NCBI GenBank assembly: GCA_046350255.1 | Contig: JAXMAV010000014.1 | Span: forward strand, 124,001-188,000 | Length of the DNA: 64,000 nucleotides | Direction: 5' to 3' | Origin: CALDUY01 sp046350255 | GTDB taxonomy: Bacteria > Planctomycetota > Planctomycetia > Gemmatales > Gemmataceae | Program-made: the position numbers and the translations under genes | The notes under the pieces: generated by a model | Told to the model about the DNA's origin: nothing | The model's database searches: none | What the model saw: only the letters and a program-made list of their open reading frames with translations | Part shown: positions 36,343 to 45,730 of the stretch, in pieces | How positions within the stretch are numbered: position 1 is the first letter of the stretch | Layout: the number at the start of each line of letters is the position of its first letter

Positions 36343-37355
36343 TTGCAGCTGCAGCGCGCCACGATGGCCGGGCCGATGTGATGTAGGGGCAGCACGCGCG
36401 AGGCGGCGTTGCACTCGACGGCCGCCCGGGGCATGCCATAGACGACGCAGGAACACTCGCTTTGCGCGATGGTCAGCCAGCCTTGTTGCCGGAGCATTCC
36501 CAGGCCGCGTGCACCATCCTGGCCCATGCCGGTCAGCAGGACGCCAATCCCCGGCGTGGACCAGTGCAGGGCCAGGCTCTCGAACAGCGCGTTGACCGAG
36601 GGACGATAGGGATCGTCGCGGGGCTCGACGGTGTAGCGAAACCGGTGCTGCGCGTCGAGCACGAGATGATCGTTGGAGACAGCCACCGAGACGAAGCCCT
36701 GGTGTGGCGTCTCGCCGGCGCGGGCGATCTCGACGGGCAGCTTCAGCCGGCTGCCCAGCCAGGAGACGAGATTGGGGCCGAACTCGGCGCTGATGTGCTG
36801 CACCACCAGCACGCCGAAGGGGAAGCGGGCCGGCAGATGGCTCAACACCGTGGCCAGCGCCTCTGGACCACCAGTCGAGGCGCCCAGCACCAGGAGGGGG
36901 TTGAGGGTGGAGTCGGTCCTGGCCGGCGGAAGCGGGAGTGGACGCGCACAGGTCAGGGGCATGTTCTTCGCGCGTTCGAGCCGGGCCAGGCGAGCCAGCA
37001 ACTCCTGTCCGCGCAGCGAAGTGCCGCCACATGCTCCTTCCGGAGTGTGAATCGCATCGAGCCCCCCATGACCCATGGCCTGCAGCACCAGGCTGTAGTT
37101 CCCCGCCACCGTCGAGGTGACAATCAGAATCGGACAGGGCGAGCGCGCCATAATTTGCCGGGTGGCCTCGGCACCATCCATCCCGGGCATGACCAGGTCC
37201 ATCAGGATGGCGTCGGGGCGATCGGACGCTGCCAGACGCACCGCGCTGGCGCCATCCTCGGCCATCCAGGCCACGTGATAACTAGGGTTCGACTCCACAA
37301 CGCGCCGCAGCGCCTCGCGTGCCAGAGCCATGTCGTTGACGATGCCGATTCGCAT
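36333..37355 (-). CDS. cheB: CheB-type protein-glutamate methylesterase (WspF-like)
   Basis: A 340-residue protein with an N-terminal receiver (DAILMDLVMPGMDG) and a C-terminal methylesterase domain. The catalytic Ser/His/Asp are in LGASTGGPEAL, LVVQHISAEF and LLTGMGQDGARG. It removes methyl groups from the receptor, setting adaptation. It is the last gene of the seven-gene chemosensory operon, two bases downstream of the CheA gene, the position WspF has in the Wsp operon. Confidence 0.95.
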   Translation of the reverse strand: MRIGIVNDMALAREALRRVVESNPSYHVAWMAEDGASAVRLAASDRPDAILMDLVMPGMDGAEATRQIMARSPCPILIVTSTVAGNYSLVLQAMGHGGLDAIHTPEGACGGTSLRGQELLARLARLERAKNMPLTCARPLPLPPARTDSTLNPLLVLGASTGGPEALATVLSHLPARFPFGVLVVQHISAEFGPNLVSWLGSRLKLPVEIARAGETPHQGFVSVAVSNDHLVLDAQHRFRYTVEPRDDPYRPSVNALFESLALHWSTPGIGVLLTGMGQDGARGLGMLRQQGWLTIAQSECSCVVYGMPRAAVECNAASRVLPLHHIGPAIVARCSCNQH

Positions 37356-37357
37356 GG

Positions 37358-40126
37358 TCAGGCTTCCCCGATAAGGTCGCGCACCACCTGGAGGAATCGA
37401 TTGTCGTGGAAGCTGCTCTTGGTCAGGTAGAAGTTGGCGCCCAACTCCAGCCCGCGGAGGCGGTCTTCCTCGCGATCCTTGTACGACACGATGACGATGG
37501 GCAAGTTCCGCAGCGGTTCATGATTGCGGATGGTCTTCACCAGTTCCAGCCCATTCATGCGCGGCATATCGACGTCGCTGACCAGCAGGTCGTAGCTGGC
37601 CGAGCGGATCTGGTTCCAGCCATCGCGGCCATCCACGGCCACGTCCACCTCGTAGCCAGCGTTGCGGAGCAGCTGGCGTTCCACCTCGCGGACGGTGATC
37701 GAATCATCGACCACCAGGATCCGCTTCTTGCGGCGATCCACCTGGGGCATGACCTCGCAGCGGCGCAGCGTGCCCGACTGAATGAAGTGATCCATCGAGC
37801 GGATCATGTCTTCCACATCGACGATCAGCACGGGCGACCCATCATCGAGGATGGCGGCGGCCGACACGTTGGGCACCTTGCCCAGCCGCTGGTCGAGCGG
37901 GCGCACCACCAGGTCCTGCTCGCCCTGGAAGGCATCGACAATGAGCCCATACTGGCCGGAGCCATCGCTCATCAGCACCACGGGCACCTCGGTGCCGGGG
38001 CAGCCCTCGGCCGGCAGGTCGAGCAGCTGCGACGCCAGCACGAGCCCGACGTTGGCGCCGTTCACGTGGACATACTGGCGATGTTCCAGCGACTGGATGG
38101 TCTGGCGCTCGACGCGCAGCAGGCGGTCGATGCGGTTGTGCGGGAAGGCGTACGGTTCGCCCGCGATGCTGACCAGGACCGCGCGCAGTACCGAGAGCGT
38201 CAACGGCAGCTGGAGGTAGAAGGTGGTGCCCTGCCCCAGGCGCGAGCGCACGCGGACCGCTCCGCCGATCTTGCGAATGGTATCCTGCACGACGTCGAGC
38301 CCGACGCCGCGCCCGGAAAACTCGGTCACCTCGCGGGCGGTGGAGAAGCCGGGCAGGAAGAGAAACTCGAGCAGCTCGGCCTCGCTCATGGCGGTGGCCA
38401 TCTCGGCGGTGGTATGGCCACGCTCCACGATCTTGCGGCGCAGGCGATCGACATCGACCCCACGGCCGTCGTCCTGTACCAGGATGGCCAGCATTCCCGC
38501 GCGGTGCTGCACCTCCAGGCGCAACACGCCCTGCTCGTCCTTCCGCGCCGCCCGACGATCCTCGGGCATCTCGATGCCGTGATCGACGGCGTTGCGCAGC
38601 AGGTGCGTCAGCGGCGCTTCCAGCTTCTCCAGCACGTCGCGATCGACCTCGGTGTGCAGCCCCTCGATCTCCAGGCGCACCTGTTTGCCAAGCTTGCGAG
38701 CCATGTCGCGCACCAGGCGTGGGAAGCCATGCGCCCCGTCGGCGAAGGGACGCATCCGGCTGGCGATGACCTCGCGATAGAGCCGGGTGTTGAGATCCTC
38801 GGCCTGGCCGGCGTGGTCCTCGAACTCGCGGATGCGCTCGGCCAGCACCTGGCGGCACAGGGCCGACTGCCGGCGCAGCTCCTCACTCAGGGTGTCCAGT
38901 TGCTCGAAGGGGCGCCCCTCGGCCAGGGCGTCGTTGAAGGTGTCGAGCAGCCCACCCAGCCGATCCTGATGCTTCTTGAGCTTGAGCAGCGACATGGAGA
39001 ACGGCTGCAGCCAGCGCGCCTGCACCAGCGATTCGCCTGCCAGGCTCATCAGTCGAGTCAGACTCTGGGCAGTGACGCGCACCACCGCCTCGGCCGTCTC
39101 GGTCGACTGCGCCGGCGCAGAGGGAACCTTCGATTCCAGCGCCAGTGGTTCCACGGCCGGGGGCGACACTGGTGCCAGCTCGCGCGACTCGACCGTGGGG
39201 GTCGGCTCGACGGCCACCGGTGGCAGGCGGCGCGGTCGGCGCAACGCACTAATCGCATCGTGCAACGAGCTGATCTCATCCTGCCGGGCGGTGATCCAGC
39301 CGGTGGCCTGGTCGCCGGTCACCTCCACCAGCTCGGTCAACAGCGAGGTGCCGACCTGGAGCATCTGAAGATCTTCGGCAGACAGATGCAGGCGCCCCTT
39401 CTGCAGATCGCCGAGCACGCTCTCCAGCTCGGCGGCCACCTGCGCGGCGGAATCCAGGCCAACGATGCGAGCGGCGCCGCTGATTCCCCGCGCCGCCTGC
39501 ACCATCGGCTCGATGTGCTCTGGGGGCAGCGACTGCTGTCCGAGCGAGGCCAGTCCCTCGCCCAGGGTGAACATGCCGCTGCGCAACTCCTCGCGGAACA
39601 GGTCGAACATCGGATGCTCTTCGCCCGGCTCGATCGGTTCGGCCCGGGCGACGACGCGCGGCGGAGGCGGAGCAGAAGTAGCAGGGGCTGGCGCTGGCGG
39701 CGCTGCTGGCGCGGCCGCCGGGGTCGAGCGTCCCTGCGCCATGGCCTGGAAGCGCTGGGCCAGGTCGGCAAGCTCGACAGCGTGGTTGGGCCCCCAGGTT
39801 TGCAGGGTCGCCTCGCTGGCGTTGCCCAGCTCGGCCAACAGGTCGGTGCCACGAAGCAGCACGTCGATGTCGCCGGGGGTCAGCGTCACCTTGCCATGCT
39901 GCGCTGCGACCAGGGCGTCCTCCATGACGTGGGCCAGATCGACGACCGGATCGAGTCCGACGATCCGCGCGGCCCCCTTGGTGGAGTGAGCGGCCCGCAT
40001 GAGCGGCTCGATGCGGCGCGGATCGGTCGGGTGGCTTTCCAGCTCGAGAAGCCCCTGGCTGAGCGTGGCCGTCTGGCTCCGGACCTCTTCGCGGAACAGG
40101 TCGATCAATGAAAAGTCGGCGGTCAT
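37358..40126 (-). CDS. cheA: Hybrid CheA histidine kinase with receiver (WspE-like), second Hpt degenerate
   Basis: A 922-residue kinase. The first Hpt domain has the phospho-histidine H47 (AAHSTKGAARIVGLD). A second copy lies at about 172-270 with AARGISGAARIVGLD, so R213 replaces the histidine and it cannot accept phosphate. The dimerisation and ATPase core carries HLLRNAVDHGIEMPEDR and VQDDGRGVDVDRL; a CheW-like domain follows, then a receiver at about 800-920 with phospho-Asp in LLVSDVDMPRMNG. The CheA-receiver fusion is the WspE/FrzE arrangement. ATG overlaps the upstream CheW-like stop. Confidence 0.95.
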   Translation of the reverse strand: MTADFSLIDLFREEVRSQTATLSQGLLELESHPTDPRRIEPLMRAAHSTKGAARIVGLDPVVDLAHVMEDALVAAQHGKVTLTPGDIDVLLRGTDLLAELGNASEATLQTWGPNHAVELADLAQRFQAMAQGRSTPAAAPAAPPAPAPATSAPPPPRVVARAEPIEPGEEHPMFDLFREELRSGMFTLGEGLASLGQQSLPPEHIEPMVQAARGISGAARIVGLDSAAQVAAELESVLGDLQKGRLHLSAEDLQMLQVGTSLLTELVEVTGDQATGWITARQDEISSLHDAISALRRPRRLPPVAVEPTPTVESRELAPVSPPAVEPLALESKVPSAPAQSTETAEAVVRVTAQSLTRLMSLAGESLVQARWLQPFSMSLLKLKKHQDRLGGLLDTFNDALAEGRPFEQLDTLSEELRRQSALCRQVLAERIREFEDHAGQAEDLNTRLYREVIASRMRPFADGAHGFPRLVRDMARKLGKQVRLEIEGLHTEVDRDVLEKLEAPLTHLLRNAVDHGIEMPEDRRAARKDEQGVLRLEVQHRAGMLAILVQDDGRGVDVDRLRRKIVERGHTTAEMATAMSEAELLEFLFLPGFSTAREVTEFSGRGVGLDVVQDTIRKIGGAVRVRSRLGQGTTFYLQLPLTLSVLRAVLVSIAGEPYAFPHNRIDRLLRVERQTIQSLEHRQYVHVNGANVGLVLASQLLDLPAEGCPGTEVPVVLMSDGSGQYGLIVDAFQGEQDLVVRPLDQRLGKVPNVSAAAILDDGSPVLIVDVEDMIRSMDHFIQSGTLRRCEVMPQVDRRKKRILVVDDSITVREVERQLLRNAGYEVDVAVDGRDGWNQIRSASYDLLVSDVDMPRMNGLELVKTIRNHEPLRNLPIVIVSYKDREEDRLRGLELGANFYLTKSSFHDNRFLQVVRDLIGEA

Positions 40127-40806
40127 CGCAACCTCGCCCGGAGGGTCTGGAAGAGGCGTTCGTCGTCGAGCAGACCGATGGCGCGCTCCTTCCAGTGGAA
40201 GACGCCCCGGCTGAGCCGCGCGACGGCTCGCTGCACCGTCGCCGGGATCGCCACGAGGCTGTTGGTGGGGAACCGCCGGACCTGGTCCACCTCGTCCACG
40301 GTGAAGACCCAGCGTTCGCCCTCGCGCTGCACCACCAGCAGGCGCTGTTGCGACTTGCCCCCGCGCAGGTCGGCGGAGTCGTCGGCCGTGGCACGCAGGC
40401 CCAGCACCTGATCGAGATGGGCGCTAAGGTGCAGTTCGCCACGGATATTGATCAACCCTGCCAGCACACCGCCACGATGTGGGATGCGATGCGCCTCGCG
40501 CACCTGGGTCACCTCAACGAGTACCCCCACTGGCAGGGCCAGCCACTCATCGCCTAGCCGAAAGATGAGCACGCCCAGCAGGTCGCCGGTGGTGGTGACG
40601 ATGGGGGCGGCCAGACGCTGGGTCCATTCTTCGAGGTAGCCGGGCGGCGTGGGCGCATCGAGAAAGCGCCGGCCGACGTTGGCGAAGACGGTGCAGTTGT
40701 GGCAATGCACGAAGCGCGCCAGCTCGGGGCAGGAGTGATCGCCGTGGACGCCGATGTGGTTCCAGCAATCGACCGACGACGATGAAGCGAGCGGCAGTTG
40801 GGTCAT
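40123..40806 (-). CDS. CheW-like coupling protein with N-terminal Cys motif (WspD-like)
   Basis: A 227-residue CheW-domain protein. The N-terminal section has a conserved cysteine set (SVDCWNHIGVHGDHSCPELA, then HCHNC) that I associate with WspD; the CheW fold follows with VLIFRLGDEWLALPV and GLINIRGELHLSAHLD. It couples the receptor to CheA. The stop overlaps the CheA start and its start overlaps the CheR stop. Confidence 0.92.
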   Translation of the reverse strand: MTQLPLASSSSVDCWNHIGVHGDHSCPELARFVHCHNCTVFANVGRRFLDAPTPPGYLEEWTQRLAAPIVTTTGDLLGVLIFRLGDEWLALPVGVLVEVTQVREAHRIPHRGGVLAGLINIRGELHLSAHLDQVLGLRATADDSADLRGGKSQQRLLVVQREGERWVFTVDEVDQVRRFPTNSLVAIPATVQRAVARLSRGVFHWKERAIGLLDDERLFQTLRARLR

Positions 40807-42071
40807 GCGTCATCCCCTTGCGGCGGGAGGCGGTCAAGCCGGGCGCGCAGGACGGCCGCGCGGTCGCCGGCGCCCTGGTGTTGGTGGAGCAGCAGCAGGT
40901 GATGCAGCGACTCGCGATGGTTGGGGTCGAGGTACAGCGCCTTGGTGAAGTAGCTCGTGGCAGTGTCGTTCTCGCGCCGCGCCTGGTGGAGAATCCCCAG
41001 CAAGGCGAAAAGATCGGCGGATGGTCCCAGCTGAGCCTCGGCCTGGCGGCAGGTCTGCAGTGCGTCGTCGATGCGTCCCTGGTCGGCCAGGCTGCGGGCG
41101 CGGGCCAGGCTGGCTGTCGGAGACGCTGGTGGGGCTGACGCCGGCACGGGAGCTGGAGGCGGCGTTCGCGCGGGCCCCAGGTTCGGGCGCGCCGGGCGCG
41201 CTGGGCGAGGCTGCAGCGCGGTGACTCGCGGCGGAAGGGGCACCAGTGCCCGGCTTCGAGACACCTGGGGACGGAGGGCGGGCGCTTCCGTGCGGCGATA
41301 GAGGAAGCAGTGGTCCGGGCCGCTGCGCGTGTAGCGTGCATCACGCGCATCGACCGGTTCGGCGTGTCCGACCGCCAGCCAGCCAGCCGGCGCCAGCAGG
41401 CGGACCAGGGCATCCATCCCCTGGGCGCGCGCCTCGGGGCCAAAGTAGATGAACAGGTTCCGACAGAAGACGATGTCGAACGGCGGTTCGCCGATCAGCA
41501 GCGACGAGCTGAGCAGATTGCCGACCTGGAAGTGGACCGTGGCGCGGAGGGCCGGATCCAGCTCCCAGCCGTCGTCGTGCTGGCGGAAGTATCGCTGGCG
41601 CAGGTCTGGCGTGGTCTGTCGGAAGGAGAAGTCGCGATAGCGACCGCGCTGGGCGGCCTCGATGTTGCGCGAGCTGAGATCGACGCCGAGGAGGTAGCGC
41701 CGACCGGGGGCGATGCCCAGCTCCGCCAGGGCGATGGCCAGCGAGTATGGCTCCTCACCGGTGCTGCACGGAAGACTCAGCACCCGAACGACGCGGTCCG
41801 GCCGGGATGTTGTCATCGCGCGGATCTGCTCGGCGAGGAACGAGAACAGCTCGCCGCCGCGGAAGAACCACGTCTCAGGCACCACCAGCTGGCCTACCAG
41901 CCGCGAGAACTCGGCAGGGTCGGCCTCCAGCTGGGCGGCGTAGCGCTCGGCGCCCCAGTCGAGTTCGCGCAGGCGCTCGCCCAGCACCGCCTGCACCGCC
42001 CGGTCGCCGAGGGTGGCGCTGTCCAGCCCTGTGCGCTGCTCGAGCAGACGCAGGATGGGGGCGAGGTTCAT
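40803..42071 (-). CDS. cheR: CheR-type methyltransferase with TPR repeats (WspC-like)
   Basis: A 422-residue protein. The CheR methyltransferase domain is seen in VRVLSLPCSTGEEPYSLAIA, the SAM site GVDLSSRNIEAAQRGRY and DIVFCRNLFIYFG. A proline/arginine-rich linker is followed by TPR-like helices (about 330-420), as in WspC and FrzF, where the repeats bind the receptor. The ATG at 42071 overlaps the upstream CheW stop. Confidence 0.94.
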   Translation of the reverse strand: MNLAPILRLLEQRTGLDSATLGDRAVQAVLGERLRELDWGAERYAAQLEADPAEFSRLVGQLVVPETWFFRGGELFSFLAEQIRAMTTSRPDRVVRVLSLPCSTGEEPYSLAIALAELGIAPGRRYLLGVDLSSRNIEAAQRGRYRDFSFRQTTPDLRQRYFRQHDDGWELDPALRATVHFQVGNLLSSSLLIGEPPFDIVFCRNLFIYFGPEARAQGMDALVRLLAPAGWLAVGHAEPVDARDARYTRSGPDHCFLYRRTEAPALRPQVSRSRALVPLPPRVTALQPRPARPARPNLGPARTPPPAPVPASAPPASPTASLARARSLADQGRIDDALQTCRQAEAQLGPSADLFALLGILHQARRENDTATSYFTKALYLDPNHRESLHHLLLLHQHQGAGDRAAVLRARLDRLPPQGDDA

Positions 42072-42538
42072 GACGACGGCAACCCCGGGGGTGGTGCGGG
42101 AAGAAGCTCGCGGAACGTCTGAGGCAACAACCGATCGAGGTCGAGCAGGTGCAGGATGCGGCCCTCGTGGACCAGGGTGAGCCCCAGGTCGGCCCGACCC
42201 GGTGCCTGCAAGCGCGGCAGCGATTGGGCCGAGGTATCGATCTCGCGCATGTCGGCCACCTGGGCAGCGAGTAATCCCAGCATGGTCTCGCTTCCATCCC
42301 CCTGGCTCACGGGCACCAGGATGATCCGGCTGGAGAGGTGCTGAGGACAATCGCCCGCGCCCAGGAGTCGGTGGAGATCGATTACCGGGACCACCTTGCC
42401 GCGATAGACGAACATGCCGGCTAGCCAGTCCGGCGCGGAGGCCGGCCGTTCGAGCTGGACGCGCGGCACCACCTCGCATACCCGGCGGATGTCCAGGGCG
42501 AGCCGGTCGTTGCCGATCTGGAAGGTCAGGACGAGCAT
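42068..42538 (-). CDS. cheW: CheW coupling protein (WspB-like)
   Basis: A 156-residue CheW: LVLTFQIGNDRLALDIRRV, then LAGMFVYRGKVVPVIDLHRL. It links the receptor to the kinase. It lies between the receptor and CheR genes, as WspB does; its stop overlaps the CheR start by four bases. Confidence 0.93.
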   Translation of the reverse strand: MLVLTFQIGNDRLALDIRRVCEVVPRVQLERPASAPDWLAGMFVYRGKVVPVIDLHRLLGAGDCPQHLSSRIILVPVSQGDGSETMLGLLAAQVADMREIDTSAQSLPRLQAPGRADLGLTLVHEGRILHLLDLDRLLPQTFRELLPAPPPGLPSS

Positions 42539-42566
42539 CGGGGTGCGGTTCCTGGGCCGGGGAAGG

Positions 42567-44219
42567 TCAGCTCTTGAACTGGGTGATTTCCTGATTGAGC
42601 AGCTCGACGCTGGAGCGCAGGTGAGCCGTGGCGCGATTGAACTCCTCCAGCGCCGAGGCAGTCTGGCGAATGTTCCCAGTCATGTTCACCATCGCCTCGT
42701 TGATCTGCTCGGCGCCGATCGACTGGCTGCGCATGCCCTCGTTCACCTGGTGGTAGCGCTCGGACAGGGCGTGGACATCCTCGATGATCCGGCCGGTCTG
42801 CCCGTTGATCTCCGCAACCTTGCCCACCCCGGAACGCACCTCGTCGGAGAACTTGTCCATCTGCATGACGCCGGTGGAGACGGCATCCTGCATGTGGCGC
42901 ACCATGTTCTCGATGTCGAGGGTGGCCACGGCGGTCTGATCGGCCAGGCGGCGAATTTCCCGGGCGACGACAAGGAAGCCGCGGCCATACTCGCCAGCCT
43001 TCTCCGCCTCGATGGCCGCGTTGATCGATAGCAGGTTGGTCTGGTCGGCCACCTTGGTGATGGTGGTGACCACCATGGTGATGTTGTCGGCCTTCTCGCG
43101 GATAGTGGCGAGTTTGGCCGAGATGGAGGCGGTGGACTCGACGAGATGTTGCATGGTCGATTCCATGCTACCCAGGCGGTCGCGCCCCGTAGCAGCCAGA
43201 TTCGCCGCCTGGTTGGCCCGGTCGTTCACCTCGTTCATGGTGCCGGCCAGCTCCTTGCTTGTGGCGCTGATCTCGCGGACGGCGGCGGCCACCTCGGTGG
43301 TGGAGCTAGTCAACCCCTGCACGGTCGATTCTTGCTGCCGGGCGGTGGCGGCAATCTCCGAGGCGGTGGACAACAGCTGCAGGCTCGATTCGCGTACCTT
43401 GCTCACGATCGACTGAATCTTGCTGATCATGGCGTTGATGGCCTCGGCCAGCTTGCCCATCTCGTCGTGGCTGGTAACGGGTACACGCGCGGTCAGGTCA
43501 CCGGCCCCCGAAGCAATGGCGCACATCTGTCGCAATAGCACCTGGGTTCCCTGCACGATGCCATGCGCGGTCACCCCTCCCAGGACTGCTCCCATCAGGA
43601 CGAACACGATGCTGCCCATGAGCAGCCAGAACTGAGCCCGGTTGGCATCGCTGACGACCTGATCGTCGAGATGATCAATAGCCTCTTCCAGGGCCCGATC
43701 CATCTCCACCACAGCAGTGCGATGCAGGGAAAATGCCGGCTCGACACGGTCAGAGAGTATGCTACTGATCTTGGCCTGCTGTCCTTCCTTGCCCACCACG
43801 GGGAGATACTCGGTACGAGCCACTCGGATCAACTCTCGGGCCGTCCGATCTACCTCAGTTTCCAGCAGGCGGCGCATGGCCGGATCCGAAAGCCGGAGGA
43901 TCGCTTCCGCCAGCTTGCGGTCATACCGCTTGACATGCTCCTCCACCTTGTTGCGGCCCTGCTGAATTTCCTCGGCCTTAGTGGTGGTTTCCAGCTCCTG
44001 TAACGTGATGTACAACTCGCTGAGGTACAGGCTGGGTGGGGCCAGCTCTGTTCGGGTAATCCGTTTGTTCTTGACGGGAAGATGACGCGGACCATCCACC
44101 TGGAACTGCCGCATCAGATAGGTGGAGATGCCAAGAACCAGAGCCGTGGTGATCACGGCACCACTCACCATAAGGTAGAGTCGGAGACGAATGCTGATAT
44201 CCGTCAGGCGGAAGGCCAT
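42567..44219 (-). CDS. Methyl-accepting chemotaxis protein (WspA-like)
   Basis: A 550-residue receptor with two transmembrane helices (about 14-35 and 198-220), a periplasmic four-helix-type sensor region of about 160 residues, a HAMP segment, and the conserved cytoplasmic hairpin tip KVADQTNLLSINAAIEAEKA GEYGRGFLVVAREIRRLA. There is no C-terminal CheR/CheB docking pentapeptide. The signal is unknown; in WspA it is surface contact. It follows the REC-phosphatase gene by 21 bases. Confidence 0.94.
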   Translation of the reverse strand: MAFRLTDISIRLRLYLMVSGAVITTALVLGISTYLMRQFQVDGPRHLPVKNKRITRTELAPPSLYLSELYITLQELETTTKAEEIQQGRNKVEEHVKRYDRKLAEAILRLSDPAMRRLLETEVDRTARELIRVARTEYLPVVGKEGQQAKISSILSDRVEPAFSLHRTAVVEMDRALEEAIDHLDDQVVSDANRAQFWLLMGSIVFVLMGAVLGGVTAHGIVQGTQVLLRQMCAIASGAGDLTARVPVTSHDEMGKLAEAINAMISKIQSIVSKVRESSLQLLSTASEIAATARQQESTVQGLTSSTTEVAAAVREISATSKELAGTMNEVNDRANQAANLAATGRDRLGSMESTMQHLVESTASISAKLATIREKADNITMVVTTITKVADQTNLLSINAAIEAEKAGEYGRGFLVVAREIRRLADQTAVATLDIENMVRHMQDAVSTGVMQMDKFSDEVRSGVGKVAEINGQTGRIIEDVHALSERYHQVNEGMRSQSIGAEQINEAMVNMTGNIRQTASALEEFNRATAHLRSSVELLNQEITQFKS

Positions 44220-44240
44220 GGTAGCTCCCAGGAGTCACTC

Positions 44241-45437
44241 TCAGAATTGGGCTTCAACAACGGAACAGTCATCCGCGAACTGATCGCCACCGCGGAGGGC
44301 GCGGGCCTTGATGAGCAGCGTCTCGACGAGCGGCTGGCCCTGAGGCAGCAGTTCGGAGACATACTCGACGAACTCGGGGAACTGCCACATCACCCCGTTG
44401 GGCTGCTCGATCTCGAAGAGCCCATCGCTGTAGACGAGGAGGTGGGCGTAGTTGCCCAGCTGCACGGTGCGGTTCTCGAACGGCATTCCCTCGGGCAGCA
44501 TGCCGATGATCGGATCGGTGGATGACAGGTGGTGCAGCGTGGCCGAGGCGACATCGGGCCCCGTGAAGAGTAGCGCATCGGGATGCCCACCATTGGAGTA
44601 GGCGAGCTGCCGTGTCTTCTTGTTGAGCACGCCATACCAGATGGTGAAGTACTTGTTGTCCTGGCGTTCCATCTGAAAGACATCGTTGAGCCGCGACAGC
44701 ACCTGGGCGGGATCGCGGAAGTCGGTGTCGGCGAGGGACCGGCCCGAAAGCACGTTGGCAGCCGAGACCGCGAGCAGCGACGACCCGACGCCATGCCCAG
44801 ATACATCGAGCAGGTAAATCGCGAAGTGGTCGGGATCAATCCAGTGGTAGCCAAACATGTCCCCACCCAGGTGAACCGAGGGGACAAAGCGCCAGTCGAT
44901 GGCGTACTCGCCTTTCAGGGGACGGGGCAGCAGCGATTTGACATAGCGGGCAGCGTTGTTGATCTCGGCGGCCAGCTCGGCCTGGCTCTCGGCCAGGCGT
45001 TCGTAGGCCTCGTTGCGTTCCAGCAGCGCGATGTAGCCGCGTGAGTGATAGCGGATGCGAGCAAGCACCTCGAGCTTATCCGGCAGCTTGACGAGGTAGT
45101 CGTTGGCGCCCAGGGCGAAGGCCTGCGCCTTGATGACCGGTTCTTCCTTGCTCGAAAGCACGATTAGCGGGACGTCGCGAGTCGCCTTGTTGGCGCGGAA
45201 AAACTTGACGAGCATGAGCCCATCGATGTCGGGCATGACCAGGTCTTGCAAGATGACCGTGGGCTGCACCTGGTTGGCCGTCTCGATCGCCTTGGCGGGG
45301 TTCTGGCAGTAGTGGAAGACGATGTCCGGCTCACCGGCCAGCATTCGGCGTACCGATTCGGCCACGATGGCCTGGTCATCGATGAGTAGCACGGTGACAG
45401 GGCGGTCTACCCGGTTCGTGGTCGGAGCCGTCGCCAT
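44241..45437 (-). CDS. WspR-like receiver fused to PP2C/SpoIIE-type phosphatase (output protein)
   Basis: A 398-residue response regulator. The receiver has the phospho-Asp in VILQDLVMPDIDGLMLV and a linker (GANDYLVKLPDKLEVLARIR, YHSRGYIALLERNEAY) that closely matches what I know of WspR. In place of the GGDEF domain is a SpoIIE/RsbU-type PP2C phosphatase, with VHLGGDMFGYHW, LLDVSGHGVGSSLLA and YSDGLFEI supplying the metal-binding aspartates. The likely output is Ser/Thr dephosphorylation of an anti-sigma antagonist rather than cyclic-di-GMP synthesis. The ATG at 45437 has GAGAGAGG upstream; it is the first gene of the operon. Confidence 0.94.
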   Translation of the reverse strand: MATAPTTNRVDRPVTVLLIDDQAIVAESVRRMLAGEPDIVFHYCQNPAKAIETANQVQPTVILQDLVMPDIDGLMLVKFFRANKATRDVPLIVLSSKEEPVIKAQAFALGANDYLVKLPDKLEVLARIRYHSRGYIALLERNEAYERLAESQAELAAEINNAARYVKSLLPRPLKGEYAIDWRFVPSVHLGGDMFGYHWIDPDHFAIYLLDVSGHGVGSSLLAVSAANVLSGRSLADTDFRDPAQVLSRLNDVFQMERQDNKYFTIWYGVLNKKTRQLAYSNGGHPDALLFTGPDVASATLHHLSSTDPIIGMLPEGMPFENRTVQLGNYAHLLVYSDGLFEIEQPNGVMWQFPEFVEYVSELLPQGQPLVETLLIKARALRGGDQFADDCSVVEAQF

Positions 45438-45471
45438 GGGGGCCTCTCTCGGATAGGAGTATCGCTCTTTT

Positions 45472-45477
45472 ATTGTA
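45472..45477 (-). promoter_or_regulatory. Candidate -10 box of the chemosensory operon
   Basis: TACAAT on the minus strand, 34 bases before the ATG at 45437, with no strong -35. Likely the operon promoter. Confidence 0.4.
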
Positions 45478-45730
45478 GGATACCCCACCCGACGCGGCTC
45501 TCGCCCTGCGGAATTCGAGTGCGCCACTGGTTTTTGCCGGGGAGGACAGCGGATAAGCGGTCATCCCCCGCTCCGGGCCCGCACTCTCTACTGACGTCTG
45601 CGGACGTGCCGCTCCGGACGGAAGGAGGCGGGTTCGATGAGAAGCGGGGAGGAAATGGAGCCAGGCAGGCAGCGCTCTGCTATAGTCGGAGACATTCCTC
45701 ACTACTTTTAGATTCTCACTGGAGAGCCGC

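Noticed and set aside
37406..40111. 901-codon open frame opposite cheA
   Set aside because: Mirror of the CheA coding pattern; no domain, and the CheA motifs on the other strand are conclusive.
42072..42479. Upstream extension of the CheR frame
   Set aside because: Overlaps the CheW gene in another frame; CheR starts with overlap ATGA.
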